Origin: Thauera aromatica K172
GTDB taxonomy: Bacteria > Pseudomonadota > Gammaproteobacteria > Burkholderiales > Rhodocyclaceae
NCBI RefSeq assembly: GCF_003030465.1
Contig: NZ_CP028339.1
Span: 2,542,001 to 2,606,000 of the forward strand
Direction: 5' to 3'
Length of the DNA: 64,000 nt
Positions 51,001 to 60,235 of the stretch are shown piece by piece. The notes beneath the pieces are model-generated. The model saw only the letters and a program-made list of their open reading frames with translations. It did no database searches and was not told the DNA's origin. Numbering within the stretch: position 1 is the stretch's first letter; each line of letters opens with the position of its first letter. A program made the translations under genes and the position numbers.

Positions 51001-51594
51001 CCTCTGCGTCATACGCACAGAGGCGTCGTACTGGAAGACTGGCTCGGGCAGCGTTTCGCCACCACGCCCGATACCGGCGCCACGCTGTGGATCGAGCTGA
51101 ACCCGGGCCGCCTTCTTGAAGGCACCAGGCAGGACAAAGTGCGCGCACACAAACTGCTGTACGCGTGGGTGAAGTGTCTGCTCGCGGCCGCGTCGGAAGC
51201 CTCGGACGCGGGCTTGCTGATCGGACGCGACGCCACGCTGCGTATCGAGACGATGGCCCCGGAAGCCGCCCGCGCGACCCTGGCTACGTTGCTCGAGGCC
51301 TGGCAGCAAGGCCTGAGTGCGCCGCTACCGGTCGCGCTCAAGACCGCGCTCGCCTTCGTCGCCGAACGCAACGCAGCCGATGCCTACGAAGGCAACGAGC
51401 GCAGCACCGGTGAAGGCGAAGAGGCCACACTTGCCCGCTGCTATCCGGACTTCGAGTCCTTGATCGCCGACGGCCAATTCGAGTCCCTCGCACGAACGCT
51501 CTACGCCCCGCTCGCCGATTGGGTCGGCACGCACATCGAGATCATTCCCCATCCTGAGCCCACGCCGGCCGCGAACCAGGAGGCGCTCGCCTGA
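48046..51594 (+). CDS. recC: RecBCD exonuclease/helicase gamma subunit
   Basis: RecC (1182 residues here) holds the RecBCD complex together, splits the DNA strands and recognises Chi. It is an inactive helicase-fold protein: FIALHGNRIETLLDTVAAWMARHPLTPLEPEIVLVQSNGMAEWVKM at the start, LPGRFLWQTYRQVLG, RVVLFGMTHVPLPTLQLLAALS, FHLAHSPVRELEILHDQLL, and the C-terminal region with VVCLLGMNDGDYPRR, SARRVLYVSWCGH and FLRNPVKAFFRQRLGV. No Walker lysine is present, as expected. The ATG at 48046 gives the usual RecC N-terminus. Its stop overlaps the recB ATG by one base. Confidence 0.94.
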   Translation: MTYDTLPPGFIALHGNRIETLLDTVAAWMARHPLTPLEPEIVLVQSNGMAEWVKMALARQAGVCAATAVQLPGRFLWQTYRQVLGRGEVPARSPLDKTTLAWRLMRLLPDVVAEAGFEPIAGYLGGNRTHDDAGRRFQLALRIADLYDQYQVHRSDWLDAWGEGRELMCNAEGVETALPPDQRWQARLWQRVLEALTPAQRALTRPQLHERVLTRLEAMGGQGGVPPDIHLPRRVVLFGMTHVPLPTLQLLAALSRHTQVLLAIPNPCRFHWADIMDGREWLRIARRRQPLRNGRDLHSEALDAMHLHAHPLLAAWGRQARDFVRQLDAFDDAEATRERFPLSRLDLFDEDTPADASLLEQVQHHIRDLRPLAEHPKPTIPTKDRSIVFHLAHSPVRELEILHDQLLKLLAEPPGGKPLRPRDIVVMVPAIDDFAPAIRAVFGQYGRHDPRHIPFDIADLSARASSPLMTAIEWLLRIPHDRCRLSDLTALLDVPAIAARFGIAEDALPRLTQWISGAGIRWGLDATHREGLGLGACGAQNTALFGLQRMLMGYAVGDTHRALEQPYADIEPYDEIGGLDAELAGAFAQLIERLLAWQSDSCRVATPEQWAERLRALLADLVHATDDGDRQTLGALHDALEAWLDACDEAEFDAPLPLEVAAEALLDALEWPALGKRFRAGGITFCTLMPMRAIPFEVVCLLGMNDGDYPRRSPRSDFDLMALPGQQRPGDRARRDDDRQLMLEALLSARRVLYVSWCGHSVRDNTEQPPSVLVAQLRDYLAAGWSPETVAERTTQHPLQPFSRRYFEPDSGLATYAREWRAAHVAVPGEEGAMHVAGTQPEIPPLAPFIPDPAVPLTIAELARFLRNPVKAFFRQRLGVIFDDPAEALPDAEVFGFDKLEEHGLVEELAKAVVARMETWAPQALAHFALEPAIEQALARIGRAGRLPMAGVGARIRATLGAAVLQLLHAWQQARTAHPVAVQRLPLRHTHRGVVLEDWLGQRFATTPDTGATLWIELNPGRLLEGTRQDKVRAHKLLYAWVKCLLAAASEASDAGLLIGRDATLRIETMAPEAARATLATLLEAWQQGLSAPLPVALKTALAFVAERNAADAYEGNERSTGEGEEATLARCYPDFESLIADGQFESLARTLYAPLADWVGTHIEIIPHPEPTPAANQEALA

Positions 51595-54500
51595 TGACAT
51601 CGGACACCCTTCACGCGCTCGATTCCACCGCCCATGCAGCGTCCCACACCCTCGATGCCCTGCGGTTTCCGCTGCATGGCAGCCGGCTGATCGAAGCCAG
51701 CGCCGGCACTGGCAAGACCTGGACCATCGCCGCGCTCTATCTTCGCCTCGTGCTCGGTCACGGCAGCAGGAACTCGGACGATACGCGCCACACGGAGGCC
51801 ACCGCGTTCGCGCGCCCCTTGCTGCCGGCCGAGATCCTGGTGATGACCTTTACCCGGGCAGCGACCAAGGAGCTCTCGGACCGCATTCGCGCCCGCCTGC
51901 TCGAGGCGGCCCGCTGCTTCCGGGGTGACACACCGCCAGCCCCGAATGACGCACTGCTTGCGAGCCTGCTGGCCGACTACGCCGATGAAGCCGATCGCCG
52001 CCAGGCGGCCTGGCGGCTCGCAATGGCCGCCGAAGCCATGGACGATGCGGCCGTGTTCACCATCGACGCCTGGTGCCAGCGCATGCTGCGCGAACACGCC
52101 TTCGATAGCGGCAACCCCTTCGATGAAGAGCTGGCGGCCGATGAAACAGCGCTGCTGCTCGAGGCCGTTCAGGACTACTGGCGCCAGCAGTGCTACCCGC
52201 TCTCGGATGCGCCGCTCGATTTCGTGCTCCGCCTGTGGCCCGACGTCAATGCGCTCCACGAAGACATCCGCGAGCTGGTCGGCCAGCCCCTGCCGCTGAC
52301 CGATGACCGGGACTCGCTGGGGGCCTGCGTGGAACGGGTGATGACCGCGCACCACCAGAAGCTGATCACCCTCAGCCGGGGCTGGGTCGAGCGTGCGGGG
52401 GCGATCAAGGAATGGCTCGACAAGGAACTGGCGGCCAACGCCAAGGCCTGGAACGGGAAGAAACTGCAAAGCCGCTACTACACGCCCTGGTGCGAGTCGC
52501 TGGCCTCGTGGGCACGGGATCCGCTCTCCCAGCCCCTGAACCTGCCCGACAGCGCACGTCACCGACTGACCGTCGACGGCATCCTCGAAGCCCGCAAGGA
52601 CGGCGCACCGGTACCCGAGTTGCCAGATCATTTCGATGCCTTCGCCGAATTGCTGCAACACTACGGCGCGCTGCCCGATCCGCACACGCCGCTGCGCATC
52701 CATGCCGCGACGCAGGTAGCCGAGCGCCTGGCGCAGTTGAAGCGCAAGGCGCGCAGCTTCGGCTTTGCCGACATGCTCGAACGGCTCGACCAGGCGCTGT
52801 GCGGTCCGCACGGCGCGCGGCTGCGCGAGCGCATCCTCGGCCAGTACCCGGTCGCCCTGATCGACGAATTCCAGGACACCTCGCCGCTGCAGTACCGGCT
52901 CTTCGATGCGCTCTACCGCACCGCCGACAATGATCCGGGCACGGCGCTTCTCCTGATTGGCGACCCCAAGCAGTCGATCTACGGGTTTCGGGGTGCGGAC
53001 ATCTACAGCTATCTGCAGGCCCGTCGTGCCACCGCCGGCCGGCACTACGTGCTCGGCACCAACTATCGCTCCACACATGCCCTGGTCGCAGCGGTCAACG
53101 GGTGGTTCGCGCAGGCCGAAGCGCGGGCGGGCGACCGCGCAGTGGCCAAGGGCGGCGCCTTCCTTTGCCGTTCGGACGAAGACAATGAGCTGCCCTTCGA
53201 GCCGGTCGGGGCCGAGGGACGGCAAGAGGTCTTCCATACCTCCGCAGGCCCGGTTCCGGCAATGAGCATCCACCACGACCTGGAACTGCGCAGTGCAACC
53301 GACAGCAGAAAGCGCTTCGCCGCACGCTGTGCCGAGCAGATCGTCACCTGGCTCAATGATCCCTCTGCAGGCTTTCACCACCCGCAAGACGGGTTCAAGC
53401 GACTGCGCCCGGCCGACATCGCCGTGCTGGTGCGCACCGGCAAGGAGGCCGCAGCCGTGCGTCTCGAACTACGCCGGCGCGGCGTCACCTCGGTGTACTT
53501 GTCCGACAAGGATTCGGTCTTCGCCAGCAACGAGGCGCGCGACCTGCTGCACTGGCTGCGCGCGGTCGCATCCCCCCTCGATGCGCCGCTCGTGCGGGCG
53601 GCGCTCGCCACCCGCACGGTAGGTCTGTCGATCGAGGAACTGGCCTGGCTGGCGAGCGACGACGAAGCCTTCGATGGGCGCAGCGAGCAGATTCGTCAGC
53701 TGCACGCGGTGTGGCGCGACCTTGGGGTGCTCACCATGCTGCGGCGCAGCCTGCACCAGCTTGACTTGCCCGCACGCTGGCTCGCCGAGCCCGAGGGCGA
53801 GCGACGCCTGACCAACTTCCTGCATCTGGCCGAACTGCTGCAGCACGCGAGCGCACAACTCGATGGCGAGCAGGCGCTGATCCGCTGGCTGGCCATGCAG
53901 ATCGACGACGGCGCGGGCGGCAGCGAAGAGCAGGTGGTGCGTCTGGAGAGCGATGCCGACCTCGTCAAGGTCGTGACCGTGCATAAAAGCAAGGGCCTGG
54001 AATACCCGGTGGTGTGCCTGCCCTTTGCGTGCAGCTTCCGCCGCGTGGAACGCAAGTTCTCACCCTTCCTGAAGCTCGTCGATGCGTCCGGGACGCGGGA
54101 GATCAAGCTCGATTATGACGATGACGATCTCGAACGCGCTGATCACGAGCGCCTGCGCGAAGACCTGCGCCTCTTTTACGTAGCGCTGACGCGCGCACGG
54201 CACGCCCTGTGGATGGGCTTTGCCGCGCTGAAGATCGGCAACAGCAACGAATGCCTCACTCACCGCAGCGCCCCAGGCTACCTGCTGGGCGGTCTCGCCC
54301 CGCGCACCGAAGCGTCCTGGCAACCGTTGCTCGAAGCCCTGGCTGAGCAGGCGAGTGCCGACACGTCAGCCACGCCGCCATGCATCATCCTTGAAGCAAC
54401 GAGCGACAGCGTCGCCCGCACCGCACTGCAGCCCCGCGAGGCGCTGCCAGCGCTGCGGGAGAGCCCGCTCTACACTGCGGACTTCGAGCGGCGCTGGTCG

Positions 54501-55499
54501 ATCGGGAGCTTTTCTGCACTGGTGCGAGACATCGACCCCTCGGCGGTCGCATCGAATCAGACCGCGAGCGCCCTGCCCACAGCCGGTGCACTGGGAGCAC
54601 CGTCCTCAGCCATCGCGGGCTCGGCGCAAACATTGCCCGAACCCAACGAACCCGCGCTAACAGCGCTCTCGCCTCTGAAGATCCATCGCCCTGCCGAAGA
54701 CGAGGGCAATGACGAGGACGCATCTGGCGTTTATGCACCAAACGCATCGACACGGGCGACGCTGCCCCCCTGGCATCGGTTTCCACGCGGCGCGATTGCG
54801 GGAAACTTCCTCCACGACATGCTCGAGTGGCTCGCGGGCGAAGGTTTTGCGCTGGCAGGCGACCCGAACCTGGAGACGGCGCTACGTCGCCGTTGCGTTC
54901 GTGCCGGCCGGGGCGACTGGGCCGATGCGACAGTGGAGTGGATGCAGAACCTGCTGGCGACGCCCCTGCCGAGCTTGGGTGTCCCCCTCCCGGCGCTGCG
55001 CACCCAGCTCACGGAAATGGAGTTCTGGATGCCGTCGGCGCGCCTGCACGCAGGCGACGTGGACGCCTTGTGCCGCCGCCATCTGCTCAATGCCCATGAG
55101 CGCCCTGCCCTGCCCCAGCGTGCGCTGCACGGCATGGTGATGGGCTTTGCGGACCTGGTGTTCGAACATGAAGGCCGTTATTGGGTACTGGACTACAAAT
55201 CGAACAGCCTGGGCAAGACCGACGCCGACTACGACACTTTCGCGCTCGAATCGGCAATGGCACGCCACCGCTATGACGTGCAGGCTGCGCTGTACCTGCT
55301 CGCGCTGCACCGGCTGCTGCGCGCGCGGCTGGGCACGACCTACGACCCGTCTCGCCAACTCGGCGGCGCCCTCTACCTCTTCCTGCGGGGTATTCGCGGC
55401 CCCTGCTGCGGCGAGTACGCCATTCCTGCTACAGGCGAAGTGATCGCCTTGCTCGACACGCTCGATCAACAGCTCACCGATGAGGCGGCACTGGCATGA
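51594..55499 (+). CDS. recB: RecBCD helicase/nuclease beta subunit
   Basis: RecB (1301 residues) is the 3'-5' helicase and the only nuclease of RecBCD. Motif I LIEASAGTGKTWTIAALYLRLVL (near residue 35), motif Ia VMTFTRAATKELSDRIR, motif II VALIDEFQDTSPLQYRLFDA, motif III LLIGDPKQSIYGFRGADIYSYL, VKVVTVHKSKGLEYPVVCLPF and FYVALTRARHALWMG make a complete SF1A helicase. The C-terminal nuclease has GFADLVFEHEGRYWVLDYKSN with catalytic Asp and Lys, and ALYLLALHRLL. A spacer of low complexity lies between about residues 950 and 1060. It overlaps recC by one base and recD by four. Confidence 0.95.
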   Translation: MTSDTLHALDSTAHAASHTLDALRFPLHGSRLIEASAGTGKTWTIAALYLRLVLGHGSRNSDDTRHTEATAFARPLLPAEILVMTFTRAATKELSDRIRARLLEAARCFRGDTPPAPNDALLASLLADYADEADRRQAAWRLAMAAEAMDDAAVFTIDAWCQRMLREHAFDSGNPFDEELAADETALLLEAVQDYWRQQCYPLSDAPLDFVLRLWPDVNALHEDIRELVGQPLPLTDDRDSLGACVERVMTAHHQKLITLSRGWVERAGAIKEWLDKELAANAKAWNGKKLQSRYYTPWCESLASWARDPLSQPLNLPDSARHRLTVDGILEARKDGAPVPELPDHFDAFAELLQHYGALPDPHTPLRIHAATQVAERLAQLKRKARSFGFADMLERLDQALCGPHGARLRERILGQYPVALIDEFQDTSPLQYRLFDALYRTADNDPGTALLLIGDPKQSIYGFRGADIYSYLQARRATAGRHYVLGTNYRSTHALVAAVNGWFAQAEARAGDRAVAKGGAFLCRSDEDNELPFEPVGAEGRQEVFHTSAGPVPAMSIHHDLELRSATDSRKRFAARCAEQIVTWLNDPSAGFHHPQDGFKRLRPADIAVLVRTGKEAAAVRLELRRRGVTSVYLSDKDSVFASNEARDLLHWLRAVASPLDAPLVRAALATRTVGLSIEELAWLASDDEAFDGRSEQIRQLHAVWRDLGVLTMLRRSLHQLDLPARWLAEPEGERRLTNFLHLAELLQHASAQLDGEQALIRWLAMQIDDGAGGSEEQVVRLESDADLVKVVTVHKSKGLEYPVVCLPFACSFRRVERKFSPFLKLVDASGTREIKLDYDDDDLERADHERLREDLRLFYVALTRARHALWMGFAALKIGNSNECLTHRSAPGYLLGGLAPRTEASWQPLLEALAEQASADTSATPPCIILEATSDSVARTALQPREALPALRESPLYTADFERRWSIGSFSALVRDIDPSAVASNQTASALPTAGALGAPSSAIAGSAQTLPEPNEPALTALSPLKIHRPAEDEGNDEDASGVYAPNASTRATLPPWHRFPRGAIAGNFLHDMLEWLAGEGFALAGDPNLETALRRRCVRAGRGDWADATVEWMQNLLATPLPSLGVPLPALRTQLTEMEFWMPSARLHAGDVDALCRRHLLNAHERPALPQRALHGMVMGFADLVFEHEGRYWVLDYKSNSLGKTDADYDTFALESAMARHRYDVQAALYLLALHRLLRARLGTTYDPSRQLGGALYLFLRGIRGPCCGEYAIPATGEVIALLDTLDQQLTDEAALA

Positions 55500-57529
55500 G
55501 CTCAACAACCGTTTGCACGCCCGAAGCACAAGACAAGCGCACGCAGGTGCTCGGTACCTTGCGCGCCATGAGTGACGCCGGCCTCTTGCGACACCTCGAC
55601 AGCGCCTTCGCCGCCTTCATTGCGACGCTCGACCCCGGGGCCGACCCGGCCCTGCTGGTCGCAACAGCAATGCTCAGCCGCATGGAAGGGCACGGCCATA
55701 GTTGCCTGCCGATGGCCGGTCTCCCCGCTACTGATCCGACTCTATTCGGCTGGCCGACTGAAGCACAGGCCAGCGTCGCGGCCTTGTGGCATGACCTGCC
55801 TCCCAAGCTCGAAGGCTGGCTTGGCGCCGCGACTGCAAGCCCGACCGCACAGCGCATCGGCCGCGACCCCGATCGAGGCCAGCCATTAGTCATCGACGGT
55901 CCCGACACTGCCCCCCGCCTCTACCTGCGCCGCTACTGGCAATTCGAGCGCACAGTAGGTCGTGCGATCATCGCACGCTGCAGGAAAACCAACCCGGCTG
56001 ATGAAGCGCGCACGCGCGCCTGGCTGGATCGTTTCTTTGCCCGTAATGATGGCGGACAGACCCGAAAATCGCCCGTCGACTGGCAAAAGATCGCCTGCGC
56101 AATCGCCTTGCGCAGCCGGCTCACGATCATCACCGGCGGCCCTGGCACCGGCAAGACCTACACGGCCGCACGCCTGCTTGCCGTGCTGCTGGCCACCGCC
56201 GCCGAACCACAGCGCCTGCGCGTTGCGCTGGCTGCGCCAACGGGTAAAGCGGCAGCCCGGCTCAAGCAATCAATCGATGGCTCACTACAGAGCCTGCAAG
56301 CCAGCATCGGCAATGAACTCGATCTGGCCACACTCACCCAGCGCATCGGGGCAGCGCGTACGCTGCACTCACTGCTCGGCGCACGACCGGATACCCGGCG
56401 CTTCCGGCACCACGCCGGCAATCCGCTCGACGCCGATATCGTCATCGTCGATGAAGCCTCGATGGTGCATCTGGAGATGATGGCCGCGCTCCTTGAGGCG
56501 CTGCCCGAGCGCGCGTGCCTCATCCTGCTCGGTGACAAGGATCAGCTCGCGTCGGTTGAAGCTGGTGCGGTACTGGGTGACTTGTGCCGTGATGCGCAGG
56601 CTGGCCGCTACAGTGCAGAGACGGCACGCTATCTCATGACCACCACGGGAGAGGCGCTTCCCGACGCGTATCTCGCTCGGACGGGCCCGTCACCTGAGCT
56701 CGCCCAGCAGACCGTGATGCTGCGTGAGAGCCTGCGCTTCGATGGCCCGATCGGCGCGCTCGCGCTCGCGGTCAACGATGCAAAGGATCCTGCGCTGCCG
56801 GGCACGCTCCTGCGTGACGATGCCACGGGCAGCCTCTTCGTCTCCGAGGGGGCAGCCCAGGCGGACGTCATCGAGTCGGCCGTCGGCGGCCGTCCGGGTG
56901 CGAGCGCCTCCTATCTCGACTACACCCGGGCTCTGAACGAAGGCCCGACCGACGGCAGCGTCGACGCTCACGACGCATGGACGAAGAACGTCCTTCAAGC
57001 CTTCGATCGATTCCGCCTCCTGTGTGCAGTCCGCGAGGGCGATTGGGGCGTGAGTGGGTTGAACCGGGCCATCGAGCGCAAACTTGAGTCCGCCCGACAA
57101 CTGAAGCCTCAAGGAACTTGGTACAAGGGCCGGCCGGTGATGGTCACCCGCAACGACCCGACCCTCGGCATCTTTAACGGCGACATCGGCATCGCGCTCC
57201 CTGCGGCAGAAAGCCCGGCGCTGCTGCGCGTGTACTTCCTTGACGGCGAGCGCCTTCGCTCGGTCGCGGTCAGCCGACTGGCCCACGTTGAGACGGCGTT
57301 TGCGATGACTGTTCACAAGAGCCAGGGTTCGGAGTTCGAGCACACCATGCTCGTACTCTCGGCCCAGAGCGGCAACGTGCTAACTCGCGAGCTGATTTAC
57401 ACCGGCATCACCCGTGCTCGAAAAGCATTCAGCCTGTTTGCCGAGCGACCTGGGCTGCTGGAGGTGGGTGCAGGCAGCGTCACCCGGCGCGAGAGCGGGC
57501 TGCTGCAAGTCCTGGAGGAAGCCGAATGA
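55496..57529 (+). CDS. recD: RecBCD helicase alpha subunit
   Basis: RecD (677 residues) is the 5'-3' SF1B helicase. Walker A is ITGGPGTGKTYTAARLLAVLL (about residue 216), then LAAPTGKAAARLKQSI, Walker B DIVIVDEASMVHLEMMAALL, LLGDKDQLASVEAGAVLGDL, and the C-terminal VSRLAHVETAFAMTVHKSQGSEFEHTMLV with ELIYTGITRARKAFSLF. ATGA overlaps the recB stop. The order recC-recB-recD without ptrA is the usual one outside enterobacteria. The three genes use somewhat less extreme GC-rich codons than the housekeeping genes around them. Confidence 0.95.
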   Translation: MSSTTVCTPEAQDKRTQVLGTLRAMSDAGLLRHLDSAFAAFIATLDPGADPALLVATAMLSRMEGHGHSCLPMAGLPATDPTLFGWPTEAQASVAALWHDLPPKLEGWLGAATASPTAQRIGRDPDRGQPLVIDGPDTAPRLYLRRYWQFERTVGRAIIARCRKTNPADEARTRAWLDRFFARNDGGQTRKSPVDWQKIACAIALRSRLTIITGGPGTGKTYTAARLLAVLLATAAEPQRLRVALAAPTGKAAARLKQSIDGSLQSLQASIGNELDLATLTQRIGAARTLHSLLGARPDTRRFRHHAGNPLDADIVIVDEASMVHLEMMAALLEALPERACLILLGDKDQLASVEAGAVLGDLCRDAQAGRYSAETARYLMTTTGEALPDAYLARTGPSPELAQQTVMLRESLRFDGPIGALALAVNDAKDPALPGTLLRDDATGSLFVSEGAAQADVIESAVGGRPGASASYLDYTRALNEGPTDGSVDAHDAWTKNVLQAFDRFRLLCAVREGDWGVSGLNRAIERKLESARQLKPQGTWYKGRPVMVTRNDPTLGIFNGDIGIALPAAESPALLRVYFLDGERLRSVAVSRLAHVETAFAMTVHKSQGSEFEHTMLVLSAQSGNVLTRELIYTGITRARKAFSLFAERPGLLEVGAGSVTRRESGLLQVLEEAE

Positions 57530-57743
57530 CCCTCATGCAGGACTGAACTGCCCCATTGGTTTCGTCTTCCGGCGCAGTCGTCGCAGGATCGACACGACGA
57601 AGTCGTAGATGTACGGGAAACGGTCCTCAGCACGGACATGGCGATGGGAGCGGCTCCCGCGAGTTGCTCCGACTTCACCCGGGGCGGTGATCCTCACACG
57701 TGCGCCAGCGCCTCCACAGCCCCGAAAGTGAGCGGCCCTCCCC

Positions 57744-57749
57744 TATAAT
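57744..57749 (+). promoter_or_regulatory. Candidate -10 element of purC
   Basis: A perfect TATAAT lies 31 bases before the purC GTG in the 251-base spacer after recD. The -35 region is weak. The rest of the spacer holds no recognised gene, only a short Arg/Lys-rich open stretch on the minus strand near 57533-57655. Confidence 0.4.
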
Positions 57750-57780
57750 CCCGCTTTTGCCAGCAACCTGAGGCCCCACC

Positions 57781-58716
57781 GTGGCGACGCCCCTTTTCGA
57801 AACTTCCATCAAGAGCCTGCCGCTGCTCGGCCGCGGCAAGGTGCGCGACATCTATGCAGTCGACGACGAGAAGCTGCTGATCGTCACCAGCGACCGCCTG
57901 TCGGCATTCGACGTGATCCTGCCCGACCCGATCCCGGACAAGGGCCGGGTGCTGGTGGCGCTCGCCAACTTCTGGTTCGACCGGCTCGCCCACATCCTCC
58001 CCAACCAGCTCACCGGCATCGACCCCGAAACCGTGGTCGCGCCCGGCGAGCGCGACCAGGTGCGCGGCCGGGCGCTGGTGGTGAAGCGCCTGAAGCCGCT
58101 GCCGATCGAGGCGGTGGTGCGCGGCTACGTGATCGGTTCGGGCTGGAAGGACTACCAGGCCACCGGCGCGATCTGCGGCATCGCCCTGCCCGCGGGCCTC
58201 GCCCAGGCGGCGAAGCTGCCGGCGCCGATCTTCACCCCCTCGTCGAAGGCCGACCTCGGCGAGCACGACGAGAACATCTCGTTCGCGCAGGCCCAGGCGC
58301 GCTGCGAGGCGCTGCTCGCCGATGCCCTCGCCGGCACCGGCAAGAGCGGCGCCGGACTCGCCGAGGAAGCGCGCGCGGCGGCGATCGCGCTGTATTCGGA
58401 AGCGGCCGGCTACGCCGCCGGGCGCGGCATCCTGATCGCCGATACCAAGTTCGAGTTCGGCATCGACGCCGCCGGCACGCTGCACCTGATCGACGAAGCG
58501 CTGACCCCCGACTCGTCGCGCTTCTGGCCCGCCGACAGCTACCGCGAAGGGATCAGCCCACCGTCCTTCGACAAGCAGTTCGTGCGCGACTACCTGGAAA
58601 CGCTGGACTGGAACAAGACCGCGCCGGGGCCGCGCCTGCCGGCCGAGGTCATCGAGCGTACCGCGGCCAAGTACCGCGAAGCCTACGAACGGCTGACCGG
58701 GCGCACGCTGGACTGA
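57781..58716 (+). CDS. purC: SAICAR synthase (phosphoribosylaminoimidazole-succinocarboxamide synthase)
   Basis: PurC couples CAIR and aspartate with ATP hydrolysis in purine synthesis. The 311-residue protein is of the longer, eukaryote-like type found in many betaproteobacteria. Motifs are [41 protein letters not shown] (ATP binding), [50 protein letters not shown], and [19 protein letters not shown]. The start is GTG at 57781 with TGAGG upstream. purE and purK, its normal followers, are not here; a terminator and an MFS gene come next. Confidence 0.95.
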   Translation: MATPLFETSIKSLPLLGRGKVRDIYAVDDEKLLIVTSDRLSAFDVILPDPIPDKGRVLVALANFWFDRLAHILPNQLTGIDPETVVAPGERDQVRGRALVVKRLKPLPIEAVVRGYVIGSGWKDYQATGAICGIALPAGLAQAAKLPAPIFTPSSKADLGEHDENISFAQAQARCEALLADALAGTGKSGAGLAEEARAAAIALYSEAAGYAAGRGILIADTKFEFGIDAAGTLHLIDEALTPDSSRFWPADSYREGISPPSFDKQFVRDYLETLDWNKTAPGPRLPAEVIERTAAKYREAYERLTGRTLD

Positions 58717-58746
58717 ATCCACCGCCGTTTCCGCTACGATCACGAC

Positions 58747-58774
58747 AAAGGGGCGCCCACGAGGCGCCCTTTTT
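58747..58774 (+). terminator. Intrinsic terminator after purC
   Basis: Stem GGGCGCC/GGCGCCC (extended by A/T pairs), loop CACGA, then five T. It lies 30 bases after purC and 15 bases before the MFS transporter start. Confidence 0.85.
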
Positions 58775-58788
58775 CCTCCGGAGCCCCC

Positions 58789-60051
58789 ATGCAGACATCC
58801 GCTTCCAGCCGCCGCCTGGCGTTGGCCGTGGTCATCGCCGCCTACATGCTGTCCTTCTTCCATCGCTTCGCTCCCGCCGGCATCGCCCAGGACCTGGCCG
58901 CGGCCTTTCACACCAGCGCGGCTTCGCTCGGCGTGCTCGCGGCGACTTATTTCTACGTCTATACGGTCATGCAGGTGCCGACCGGCATCCTGGTCGACAC
59001 CCTGGGGCCGCGCCGCATCCTGCTGCTGGGGGGGCTGGTGGCCGGGGCCGGCAGCGCGCTGTTCGGCTTCGCCCCGGACCTGGACACCGCGCTGGTCGGG
59101 CGCACCCTGGTCGGGCTCGGCGTGTCGGTGGTGTTCATCGCGATGCTCAAGCTGATCGCCGTGTGGTTCGACGAACGCCGCTTCGCCACCCTGGCCGGGC
59201 TGTCGATGCTGCTCGGCAACCTCGGCTCGGTGCTCGCCGGCACGCCGCTCGCCGCGGCGGCGCAGATCACCTCGTGGCGCGGAATTTTTTTCGGCGCGGC
59301 CGTCCTGTCGGTGCTGCTGGGCATCGCCTGCTGGTTCTTCGTCCGCGAAGCGCGCGCGCCGGACACGCCCGCCCCCCGCTTCGACCGCACCGTGGTGCTG
59401 GGCGGCCTGATGGGGGTGCTGAAGAACCGCGCCACCTGGCCGGCGGTGGGGGTGAACTTCGGCATCGCCGGCAGCTTCTTCGCCTTCGCCGGGCTGTGGG
59501 CCACCCCTTACCTGGTGCAGGTGCACGGACTGTCCCGGGTCGAGGCGGCCAGCCACGTGTCCCTCTATTTCGCCGGTTTCGCCGTCGGCTGCCTGGCGAT
59601 CGGCACCCTCTCGGACCGCCTCGGCCGGCGCAAGCCGGTGCTGGTCGCCTCCTCCGCCCTGTACAGCCTGCTGTGGCTGGTGTGGCTGTCGGCGGTACCG
59701 ATGCCGATCGCGCTGTCCTACGCGCTGTTCGCCGTGATGGGGGTGAGCACCGCAAGTTTCTCGCTGACCTGGGCCTGCGCCAAGGAAGTGAACCCGCCCC
59801 AGCTCTCGGGAATGAGCACCAGCGTCACCAACATGGGCGGCTTTCTCGCCGCCGCCCTGCTGCAGCCGGCGGTCGGCCTGGTCATGGACGCAGGCTGGGA
59901 CGGTACCCTGGTCGAAGGCGTGCGCGTGTACGCGGTCGACACCTTCCGCCACGGGATCGGCCTGCTCGCCGCCGCAGCCCTGTTCGGCACCGTCGCCAGC
60001 CTGTTCCTGCGCGAAACGGGATGCCGCAACATCTGGAAGCCGGGCACCTGA
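58789..60051 (+). CDS. MFS transporter
   Basis: The 420 residues form 12 predicted membrane helices. Helix 1 starts at LALAVVIAAYMLSFFHRFAPAGI. The loop 2-3 signature is GILVDTLGPRRILLLGG, and the second half has the parallel TLSDRLGRRKPVLV. The N-terminal motif and the FHRF...PAGI segment resemble hexuronate/phthalate-type and nitrate/nitrite-like porters, but the substrate cannot be read from sequence. It lies behind the purC terminator, so it has its own promoter or depends on read-through. It is followed by the DUF2189 gene after 184 bases in which no gene was found. Confidence 0.88.
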   Translation: MQTSASSRRLALAVVIAAYMLSFFHRFAPAGIAQDLAAAFHTSAASLGVLAATYFYVYTVMQVPTGILVDTLGPRRILLLGGLVAGAGSALFGFAPDLDTALVGRTLVGLGVSVVFIAMLKLIAVWFDERRFATLAGLSMLLGNLGSVLAGTPLAAAAQITSWRGIFFGAAVLSVLLGIACWFFVREARAPDTPAPRFDRTVVLGGLMGVLKNRATWPAVGVNFGIAGSFFAFAGLWATPYLVQVHGLSRVEAASHVSLYFAGFAVGCLAIGTLSDRLGRRKPVLVASSALYSLLWLVWLSAVPMPIALSYALFAVMGVSTASFSLTWACAKEVNPPQLSGMSTSVTNMGGFLAAALLQPAVGLVMDAGWDGTLVEGVRVYAVDTFRHGIGLLAAAALFGTVASLFLRETGCRNIWKPGT

Positions 60052-60235
60052 GCCGCCAGCGCAAGGCCGCAGGCGCCCGCGCGGCACAGTACGCCGCACA
60101 CACTCTGGACCCGGAACAAATCGCATTCGCGAACTCGCCCCGGCCGGTCTACTCTAAGAATCGACCCGGCCGCAGAGCCCTGCCAAGCCGCAGCCGGGCC
60201 GCCCCCCGACCGATCCTGATCAAGCGGAGCGTGCC

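Noticed and set aside
57640-57662. Terminator after recD
   Set aside because: GGGAGC-G-GCTCCC at 57646-57658 is a tight palindrome with a one-base centre and no T-run, so a terminator hairpin is unlikely.
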